Assembly (NCBI GenBank): GCA_029204225.1
Contig: CM055095.1
Span: 76,712,471-76,776,470, forward strand
Length of the DNA: 64,000 bases
Source of the DNA: Diphasiastrum complanatum
Lineage: Eukaryota; Streptophyta; Lycopodiopsida; Lycopodiales; Lycopodiaceae
Direction: 5' to 3'
In this document: piece after piece, positions 26,101-37,102 of the stretch
How the letters are laid out: each line of letters starts with the position of its first letter
How positions within the stretch are numbered: the stretch's first letter is position 1
Made by a program: the position numbers and the translations under genes
The notes under the pieces: model-generated
The model's input: only the letters and a program-made list of their open reading frames with translations
Told to the model about the DNA's origin: nothing
Databases searched by the model: none

Positions 26101-28787
26101 TCCTTGGCCTTCCCCATACCCAGCGTGGTCACGATTCATGTATGGTGGTAGTTGACAGGTTCTCGAAACAGGCACATTTTATCCCAGTTCGCAGTACTAT
26201 CACAGCAGAGCAGTGTGCACGTTTGTTCCTATCAGAGATTTTCTGTCTGCATGGATTTCCTCGTACTATCCTTTCTGATCGGGATAGTAAGTTTACATCT
26301 ATATTCTGGACAGAGCTTACGCGTATTTTGGATGTTCAGCTTTTTGTGGGTTCTGCTTATCATTCTACTTCTGATGGGCAGTCTGAGGTCCTTAACAGGA
26401 TCCTTGAGGATTATTTACGCCATTTTGTTACTCCTTCAGGGAAGGATTGGGATCAGCATTTATGTTTAGCAGAGTATAGCTATAATAGCTCTGTTAGTAC
26501 CAGCACAGGTGTCTCTCCATTTTTATTATCTCATGGCTATACACCTCTTTTACTTGGCATTCCTCTTCCTCCTGAGAATACACCTGTTACACTTGCATCT
26601 TTTCTATCAGGTGCTCGAGAGCTTATTACTCGGGCCAGTTCTCATTTACAGCATGTTCAGCAGCGTTATCAGACCTCAGTTGATCGTCACCGCCGCCATG
26701 TTGAGTTTCAGCTTGGAGATATGGTTTATCTACGCTTACGGTTTGCACGTCATCATTTTGTCCAGGGCCATGCTTCTACTGAGAAGCTTGCACCACGTTA
26801 TTATGGGCCTTATCGCATTGTGGAGGTTCTTAGTCCAGTTACATATCGCTTACAGCTTCCTGCTTCCACACGCGCCTGTGATGTATTCCATGTCAGTTTA
26901 TTACGTGCTGCTATTGAGGATGACGCTCCTTGTGATGCTGAGTTTCCTACTGCTCCAGAGTTATTTCCATTTTTACCTGCTGCTATATTACAGGTCCGTC
27001 TATACCATAGTCGAGCCACCGGCAGATTCAGTTTTTGGTCCAGTGGGATGGTTGTCCTATTGAGGAGGCTACAAGGGAGCCTATTCATGTGTTTTATCAT
27101 ACACCATTACTTGCGGATCAGGCTTGTGCTCTTGTTGCACTTGTTGATTCCTCTACATCAGATGTTCCTCTAGCTGTTGATGCACCAGGGCTTGCTGCTA
27201 CTTGATCCGGTTATCTTTTCGGCAGTTGGGTCTTTTTTTTGTGTCGGGGAGAGTTATGGACTCGGCTCATTACATTCGCTGCGTCCATTTACATTTACAG
27301 TTACTTTACTGTATGCATAAGCAGGCCTTGGGCCTTTTTTTATTCATTAGTGACATTCAGACTATATGGTTGGCCTTTGGCCTTATTATTCATTATTAGG
27401 CCATTTGGACATATTACTGGAGAGTGGGGGCCTTCTTGGAGGGCGCACTATTATCCCTCCCAGTTGGGCCCTAGCCACTGGAAGCTTCCTTTTAGGGCTT
27501 CCTCTTGGCTATAAGTAGGGAAACTGTGTCATTTGTCATTCAGCTGATGATATTGATCTCTCTCTTTAGCCTCCTTAATCTCTCTCTTTCTTGCTTTCTA
27601 GGGTTAAGTCTTGCTTATGTGATGCTTTCATAGCTTAATTCTAGATCAGCTGTGGCTCTATTCGTAACTTGTCTCCTGTTGTGTTTTCCTATCCTCATCT
27701 TAGGAATTTTCCTAGTGTTCATTACATAATAGGTACAAAACCTGATGTTGCTTTTCAACCTAAACTCAAGGACTATATGTAAAGAGGGGCAAGAAGGCTA
27801 AAATCTCTCACTGAAGGATAGCATCATCCTTCACCTAAGATTGGCAAGAGGACCAAATTAAGCTTGGGCAATTGTCAAAATTATGTTTGAGAATACCAAG
27901 CTTCCTCTCTCAAGATGGATTCAAGGGATTTATTGATCATCTCATATTGATCTAGGATCTTAGATATCAGCTTGCAATTGTTGAAGGGGGGGTGTTGCTG
28001 ACAGGGATTTGGTGTCGTTGGTTTTCAATAGCTTGTCATACGCTTTCCATTGAAGAGTTAAAGTGATGGACAACAAGTGTGTGTGGCTAAAGGTCATTAT
28101 AAATGTCCTTTATGTACCAAGGCTTGCAACAAACATTCTTCATGTTGGTGTTGTCCCCAAGCATAATATGAAAGTTGAATTTGATGATTCAATATGTCTT
28201 GGAGGTTGAAGTCAAGGACATGCAAGAAGATGGTGTCTATAAATTATACACAACTATCCCAAATCAGCATGCGTACACAGCCAAGGAGGGTGATCTGGAA
28301 GGGTTGTGTCGTGAAAGGTATGACCATCTTAGATACAAAAGCATGCAGGTGCTCAACAAGCAAAATATGGTAGTGGGGCTTTCATCAAGCCAAGCTGATC
28401 ATTTTGTGAGGCTTGCACTATGGGAAAGTAGCGTTGGAGGTAATGGTCATTTTGTTATGTTGTCTATAATACCTGGGCCTATGGTACATCGAATCTTGCT
28501 ATAAAACCCCAAGGTTAAGTTTAGTCAAGTTAAACAAAAGTAAGACAAGGGCCCTAGTCATGTGACACCTCATGGACAGGAGTCATGTAAGTCTACATGC
28601 ATAAAGACACGTCAATGAAGTAAGGTATATGTCACCCCTTGCACATGCACAAAGACATGTCACCACATGCACTAGAGACACTTGCACAACATGTGTCATA
28701 GGGAGAAGATCCTACACCATGCATATTGACACATGAATAAAGAGAGAATAAAAGGAGAAGTAACTAGGAAATAACTTTTTTTTGGGG

Positions 28788-28833
<46 letters not shown>

Positions 28834-30304
28834 AAGAAGAAGAAGAAGAAGAAATTTCATTAACGTCTTTTCCATGCCATAAGGCATATAAGACAAGAGG
28901 AGTACATCATAGAAAATGGAACCCAGACGGAACAGTGCCGTCAAACTGAAAAAACAGATTAAACACAATTTTAAACTTAATTCGCTATGAAAAAGCACAT
29001 CTCTCACGCAGGAGAGGAAATAGAAAGCTATAGCTCAAACATCTCTCACGCCTGAGAGGGAGGGCAATCTGAATTTTTAAGTTCTGCAATTTTAACTAAG
29101 ACTGGGCGTCCGTCTCGAAAGAGAGCCCGCAAACCGTTGGCCTTAGCATCTACGATAATTTTCTTCCTCTCAGCCCATTGAATAGGCGTTAAGTCTTCAT
29201 CCATATAGGTGGTAGATCCTTTTAGGCAGCCTCTTTTACGTAGAATTTTTTGACGAAGCAAAGCATCCTTGAAATGTAGAAACATTGTGGTGGGTTGGAG
29301 CTTACCCACCCAAGCTGCAGATACGACATCCTCGTTGAGACCAAAGGTGGATTGAATGAAAGCATTTGCCTGAACCACGAGGTCCTTACCCGGAAAAGAA
29401 ACTCCTCTGATTCTGACATTGAGGGCATTGAAATCCCTCTTTTGATGTTCTTGAATAGATTCAGAAACAACCTGCTTGGATCCTTTGAGCACATCGGCCC
29501 AAGAGTTTTTCGATTGCTTTGCCAGGACTTCCGAATCTGCATTGCCGACTTCTTCTATCTCTTCATCTGACTCCAATTCACTCTTGAGGTAAGTAACATC
29601 AGCCTCAAGAAAGCCGACTTTGCCTTGGAGGGCCATAACCGTATTCTCCAGAGTGGAGATTTGGAATGCTTGTTGCTTGATTAAGGCAAGCATAGATTCA
29701 TTGGTCTGTTGGAGAGATTCAACGAACTGAGGGAGTCTAGATGAAAGTGCATCAGAAAGAGACGTAGACGAAGGGGATGAAGATGGTCTTGAGGATTTGG
29801 AGGAGGAGAAAGGGGTGAAGGAGGGAGAGGAAGATGAAAGTGTAGAAGAGGTAGGGGAAGTGGAAGAGGGTTTAGAGGCTGCAGGAGTGGAGGGTAGCGA
29901 CAAAGGAGGGGAAGGTTTAGGCAAGGTAAAAGGGTTTGGGGCCACAATAGGGGTGGCTGAAAATACAAAGGAAGAAGGAGGGGTTTTTTTCCCCTTCTAA
30001 TCACCGAATGCCATTCAGCCATGCTTCAGCAGATGTTGCAAGAAGGTGAGTGTGGGGACAGCGATGGAGGTGAGGTAGAGAGGGCTGCAAAGAAAGCGGA
30101 GAAGGTGAGGGAGATGGGGAGGTGAGGAAGATGATGGAGGTATAGATGAAGGGCAGCGAAGAGAGGGGAGCAAGAGACAACGTGGAGGGGAGAAGGGAGA
30201 GCGATGGTGACAGCGGGGGAGAGGGAAGAGTGATGGTGGCGATCCATCAGCGCCAGCCAGCGCCCACAGCTGTGCCAGCCAGCCCACGCTAGCCACGTCC
30301 ATAG

Positions 30305-30373
<69 letters not shown>

Positions 30374-33300
30374 TATATTTATGTCTGTTGGGTGCCCAAG
30401 GGCACATAAGACGGAAGAAATAAGTACATATCTCGTAGGAGCACTGTCCATGTCGGACAACATAAAAAACGCTAGTCTAAGTGGAAAAAACAATATAGAA
30501 ATCTCTCTAGCTAGTCAGAAGACACATCAAACATAGAATCATAAAAAGCATACAACAGCTTAACCTCCAGCTCTGAAGAGGGTACAGGTGCTAGAGCTTA
30601 ACCGCCTGCTCTGCTGAGGAAAGTAAGAGGAAGAATAAAAAATTAGTCTCGGAAAAAACGTCTGATACCCATAGACGCTGTGATCTGTGGCTGGTGCCAA
30701 GGAGCTCTGGTAGCTCTGGAAGCTCGTGTAGATCTGGCAGGAGGTGGTGGCTGAGCACGCTAGGCCTTCGCCCTCACCGGTATGACTACCTCATCATCTG
30801 ATAGGTCATTGCGCTCACGCTTCTAAAAGAAGCTAGTAATAAGAGGCTGGCCAGAATCAGTAATACCCTCCGAAGGTATCAAAGAGGCCCTCCACATAAG
30901 CATCTCTTGTAGTAAAAGGCCGACACATCTGGGATCCTAATACTCCAAAAAGGTACGGAGGGTAATGGGGGTGTCCCGATACAAACAATGATATCGACCA
31001 CGTATCTCATAGTATGTAGGGCATGTGAAGATAAAATGAAACTCATCCTCCACTACACCCAATGTGATACCTGACATATCCGATGCTCTCTTGAAATGCC
31101 TGAATATCTGCCTGTCTCGATAGCAAGTTGATGCGAAAATACTTGTAATGTCCCAACCTATATCGGAGCCCAAAAGAAAGAGGAAGAGATAGATATATAG
31201 GTCTAATAGGAAGTCTACGTAATATATGTGTGCCATAAAAGGTAAGCTTGACCCTGTCATGAGCAGGACGATCCCATACTATGTGACAATATCTACGATA
31301 CAGCTGTTATCTGATAAATGCATGAGTTCCCTGTGGGAGATCCAGCATCGAGAAGCCTCATGACTGAAAGAAAGCCACCACATCACCGTACCAAGAAGAT
31401 CTAGCCTACTGTCTAGCCTGAGAAGAAGTAAGCGCTGCCATCACGTATCTGTGAGTATCCATGGTCTCAAGTCGATGTAGAAAGGTAACAATCTGAAACA
31501 AAGCCCCTACCAACATGGGGAGTGAGGCGAACTCCGTTAAAAGAATCTCATGAGGAACTGATGGCTTCGCACAAATCATCCTTCCTAGCATGGCGATCTG
31601 CAGGCGAGTGATGTCTCTCCAAGTACCCTGAGATATCCCTAGGCACCAAACCTCCACCGAGTGCATAGCCACTGGTGAGACCACTATAGAAAGAAGGTGG
31701 TCTCTAGAAGCAGGATCATGAATATGGTAAGTAGTACACACTCTCTCCATATATACCAAAGCAGCAGGCCCCTTACGCAGGCGAGATAGAGCAGTAGAGC
31801 GAAAAGTGAGTAAGGGACCGGTGAATAGTACACCTAGATAGGTGTATGAGGTAACAATCCCAGCTGTTGTCCATCATAATAAAATGTGTCATCTCTCATA
31901 TGCTGCCGGTTAGTATTAAACACCATTACCTTGGTCTTAGCTATATTCACCCTCAAGCCCCACACTAGCAAAAACCATAGAGAGCATCAAGATGTCGATG
32001 TAATCCAGAGGCTGTAGAGGATAGCAATGCCACATCGTCCGCGTATAGTAGGATAGGAATAATATCATCAGCAAGTGGACATCCATCACCACCCTCCTCC
32101 TTGATGATCCGCTCTAGATAATCAATGTACAATGCAAAAAGAGTGGGAGAGATTGGACATCCCTGCTTGACCCCAACTGTGCTCTAGATAAAAGACGACC
32201 AGCTGTTGCCATCTCTGAAGCGTGCTAATACCCTCTCATATAAGGTGCTGATAGCCATAATGATATCTTGTGAGAAGCCACGTGAAGAGAAGCGTTGAAG
32301 TAGTAAGTGTCGTGGAACTGAGTCAAAGGCCTTGCGGAAATCCACAAAGCAGCAGTATCTCCGTCTCCGATGTCGAGCCTCGTCTATGATGTAGCATAGG
32401 ACAACTGCATGATCAATAGTCAAATATCCAGGTCTGAAACCAGCCTGTCCAAAAGCAAATAACTCATCTGATTCCGGCCCGGGAACCAACCATAGACTGC
32501 AGAATTGAGCCATAAAGCTTCGCCATCGTGTGATTGATCATGAGAGGCAGTAGTTATGTTCATTGGATCACTAGCCTTGAAAATGGGATGAAGGAGATTC
32601 GTGCACCAGTTGGTGGGAAAGCCAGAGGTAACAGCCATGTTAAAAGTGTGGGCAATGTAAGGAGATAGAAGTTGGGAGACAGGTTTGAGGAAGGCCGAGT
32701 TAAGTGAGTCAACGTCTTTCGCTTTATGGGGTTGGGCTTTACCAATCGCGGATTCAATTTGGTCAAAGGCAAAAAGAGAGAATGTAGCGGGTCGAGTGAT
32801 AGAGATAGGGGGGCATCTGTAGTGTATAAGCGAGTAGCATATTCCTCCCAAGAGTCAATATCAATGGGTGAAAGTAAGGAAGATTTTTTAGAAAAGATTT
32901 TCCAGAAAAGAGAGGAAGAGGAAGAGGAAGAGAAAAGGGAGTCTATAAGTTTCTGACCATCTCTTGTTAGAGAGTCTCTTTTCTTTTTATTAACTACATG
33001 ACGATATTGCTTTTGTACTTGCACCAACAGATTAGGAGAGTGATGCATGGCGAATACCACCTGCTTATGTAAGGTGTGACAATCATGATCATACCATCGG
33101 TTATAGGTTTTCGATGAGTGGAATATGTCTTGGGGGGAAGGTCTGGGTGGCGGCTTGTATAAGGGAGAGCGACAAGAAGCTAGCTTGTTGCTCAATAGGA
33201 GAGGAGAAGGGAAAATCTTGCAGAAGAGTGTTGAGCATGAGTATGTATCGTGGGATGAGATGTGTACGAAAAGAAAAGTGAGGCTTAGTGGTCTAGGGTC

Positions 33301-34777
33301 GAATGGTTGGAAGGGGAGAGGTCTGGTAAACAGAGAGTAAGCGCAGCGAGTGATCAGCAAGGGTGGGAGAGAGAAATGGTAAAGTTGTGAATGAGAGGAA
33401 TCAAGGCTGGTAAGCCAATGAAGTAATCTACCACACTATGTCCGCCTCCATGCGGATGACAAGTGAAGGCTGCTGAATCTGGCCACTGCGATAAACCGTT
33501 CAAAATAACCAAGGAATGTGCCTCAGTAATCCTGAGTAACTGCTCACCAAATGTGGTAGAAGGGGTAGCCTCATCATGAGAAGTCCGCTCAAGACATGTA
33601 TCCAAAACATGAAGCTAGAGGTAATCCGTCACGCGTATATCTCTGTCTGTGATGAAGTCAGTAAGATTTCCACCCGCGGATGATGAGTGTATGCCATTAC
33701 AGTTTCATACTCCAAGCTATAGGTAGTGTGGAAGGGAAACCGGGATGCTCCCATGCCCGGGGACCCCAATTTCCTATCGGCTATTTTTGGATGCAATACC
33801 ATTGAGGTACCGAACAACTTTATCACGATAGATCACTCGTCTTCCGGTAGCTTTGGCGGTTTGGAATGCTTGACGTCTTTCTTCAACCTATATATAGGTA
33901 AGGTCATCATCCATGAAGATCTTGGTGTCTTTCAACTTGGCTCTTTTTCGTAAGGTTTTTTTACGATACTTAGGTGACGTAAAGCGGAGGACCAAAGTAG
34001 TGGTGTCTTTTTTTGTGCGCCATGCTGTATCAAAACCATCTGCATTGTGTCCTAGAGTGGTACACATAAATCTTTTTGCTTCTTCAATGGCATTTTGGGT
34101 TCAACAATGCCTCGTACCCTAATATTGAGAGCCTTGGAATCTCCAAGTTTTTCCTCCGTAAGAGTAGCACAAATGAATGATGAAAGAGGGGCAGACTGAC
34201 TTCCGCCATCGGCTATCCAAGTTTGTCTTTGGTGAGGATAGAAGCCCATGTTTTGGTCAATTCTTTGTGTTGGCTCAGTTGCTGTTCCAGGTCTTGTATC
34301 TTCGTCATTGTCTCTTCTTGCGGCTGGGAAGCATACTTGTTATCCATTTCTGTCCGAAGTTGTTCGTTCTCTGTGCGTAGATGGATGATTTCCAGTTTCA
34401 AGACTTGTACATTTGCTTTCAGCTCTTTCAGTTGGTAGGCTAGGAAATTTTCGAAGGATTTGGAGGTGGTGTAGTGAGCATGAGATACAAAGGGGGTGTC
34501 AGGAGCAGCGGTGGTAGGGATGGGAGTGGAGGGGACAGGAGGTGAAGGAGGGCCGGAGTGGGAGGCAAGGAGAAGGGGGGGGGGGGGGGGCTGCTGCGTA
34601 GCAGCAGCAAGTAGGGCGGAGGAGGGGTGGAGGGCAGCAGCAGGTGGGGCGGAGGAGAGATATGAGGTGGGAGGGGGGCGGGTAGAGGGAGATGGAGGAG
34701 GGCGGGGAGGGTTGGGGGAGCAAGAGCTCCCCCTAGTCTTGCGAGTCGTGGAGGAGGAGGGCGATGGTGGAGGGTTG

Positions 34778-34844
<67 letters not shown>

Positions 34845-37023
34845 CATAATTCAGGCCAAGTACAAAGTACAACTAGGATACATGGAAAAGTTGATCTTGC
34901 CAATCCAATGCTCCATGTCTCTACTGCCTCAAAGCCGAGGGGACTACCATGGTGTCAAAGAACCGACACTTACTAGTCGCATCCTAATGTGTGATCTGGA
35001 ATACAATCTCTCCAGATCGACCAACGATGAATCGACATCACAACACTATTGAATGAGACTTCTATGCCACAATTATCATTTTTATATGATTTCAATGTCA
35101 TTATGAATGTGTGGTGTAGAACTAGCAATAAAAAGGCCAAGCTATAAGCAATATGTAGCATTGCCCAAACATTGTTTTTTAACAATGCATACAAACATCA
35201 ATTATTGACACTATGGAAATTGGCTTAGTCATCTAGGGGCATGTATGTGCCCCTAGATGTCATTAAATTTCTAGGGGCCCATACGTAACTCGAAACTTTG
35301 TGCCATAATTTTTGAAAAAAATACTATAGAATTGTTACGATGGGATATGTTGGCATTGTTCAACAATAGTTTGTTGGGATAGAGATGGTCGAGTTGAGTG
35401 CTCACTCGCACTCGCACCTAATGAGATGTCTAGTACAATGAGAAATTTTTTTATCCATTTTTAAAATCTTTCTATGACTTCTATGATCACTATAATTTTT
35501 ATGGTTTTCTTGTAATGTGATTTATTGTAACTATCTTTTAGTCAACTAACTCAAGTGGATGACCATCCCAAATAAGCTCTTGCCGTATCATGAAGGATCT
35601 AGAGGTGTTTAACACCATAACTTTGTTCTTGAACACATTTCCACAATCCCCACTGTATACAAAAAGAATGAAGCACATCTAGATGCCGCTGCAGGCCCTC
35701 TCTCAATCACGAAAGTAAAACCACATAATCCGCATATAACATAATAGCAATAATAATGTCACCCAATGTACATCCCTCCCCTCCAACACTCTGTATAACC
35801 TACTCAAGCTCATCTATGTATAGACCAAAGAGTATAGGTGAATGTGATCGTACTATCCACCTTTGGCGATATAACCCCTGATACTTGGATCCGGCCAATA
35901 ACTTGCCTATACAATGCCACAATTGCTCATATGATATCCTCCTGGAAGCCACGGTCTCGAAGACTTTGTTGATAAATGTATAGGCACAGAATCAAGGACT
36001 TTGCGGAAATCCAAAACGCAGTAGAATACACGCTCTCTCCTGGCTCTAGCCTCCTCAATCATGGATCTCAAGGTAAAAATATGATCTGATGTAGTATATC
36101 CTCATAAGAAACTGGCCTGGCCAATGGCATGAAGTGCTCTGGTATCCATCTTTGCGCTAATCTCTGAGTGAAGAATAGAGCCATTAACTTTGGCAAAGAG
36201 GTAATCATGATGATATGACAGTTGTCGACTTTCATAGGTATTAGGATCACCGCCTTTATGGATAGGATGAATAAGGTTTGTGGACCACGGGGAGGGAAAA
36301 CCAAATGTGATAGCACGGTTAAATAAGATAGAGAGGAAAGGAGAGAGTGTAGCTGACAATGAAGCGGACAATGAGTGTAGTTGGGTCCTTCTTGGTTCTC
36401 CATGCTAGTTACAACCCTTCGGAATGGAGGAAAAGCACACTTGAGAGAAAATCAGTTGCTTCGGACATTGGATCATTGGAGTCTTCAATCCCCCGAACTC
36501 TAATATTCATAGAATTGTATTCTTGCATTTTTTCCTCGGATATGGTGGCTAGGATAACACTATTGAAGGTGGGTGTACCTGCTTTACCATCCTCCATGAA
36601 GAGGGAAGCCCATGTTTTTGTTTTTGCTTTGTGTTTCTCAATCTTGTCTTCCAAGTAGAGATGGGCCGTGCATCTTGCCTATTCATTGCCTCTTCCAAGA
36701 CAATAATATAGGCAAGCAGGGCTCCCCTTTCAGCATTCATAGATTGAATAGTTGCCTAGAGCTGTCCCATTTCTTGCCGTAGAGAGCTGGATTCCTGCTT
36801 GATTTGTTCAATGTAGGATAGGATATACTGTTCAAATGACCTGGTAGTTCCGGAAATGGTAGAATAGGAGTCACGGTAGGTGAAGGAGAGGGGGGTCGTG
36901 AGGAGACGCGCCGGGGGGGGGGGGGGGGGGGGGGGCTGCCTTAGTAGGCAGCCCCCCCGCCATGCAGCGCCACGTGGGGGGGATCTCCTTCTAGGCGGCA
37001 TGGAGGCAGGGGAGGACGGGGGG

Positions 37024-37102
<79 letters not shown>

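Larger units (their letters stand above)
16360..27669 (+). mobile_element. Gypsy-3: Ty3/gypsy element with AG...CT LTR ends
   Basis: The LTRs are 16360-16776 and 27252-27669, differing by roughly eight substitutions and one indel. The LTR ends are AGTTA...TAACT rather than TG...CA. A perfect 5-bp target duplication, TGTCT, flanks the whole (16355-16359 and 27670-27674). The primer site directly follows the 5' LTR, and a short purine tract directly precedes the 3' LTR. Internal order is gag with CCHC knuckle, protease, RT, RNase H, integrase and a chromodomain-like end. Gypsy-2 (17858-22970) is inserted in gag. Without it the element is about 6.2 kb. It lies antisense to SBE2 in intron d-e. 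Confidence 0.93.
28853..30305 (-). mobile_element. LINE copy L-4: ORF1-only derivative
   Basis: On the minus strand it begins right after the (CT)n tail of L-3, at about 30305. A leader, then an intact ORF1 (29945-29046), then about 150 bp of 3' UTR and the family 3' hairpin (28874-28887), AGACGTTAATG and a (TTC)/(CT) tail. ORF2 is completely absent. Total length is about 1.45 kb. It looks like a non-autonomous deletion derivative that keeps both ends. Confidence 0.8.

Noticed and set aside
37027-37099. (CT)n as a promoter or 5' UTR component of the LINE itself
   Set aside because: Copies truncated deep in ORF2 also start at the tract, so it belongs to the target or the previous tail rather than to the element's 5' end.
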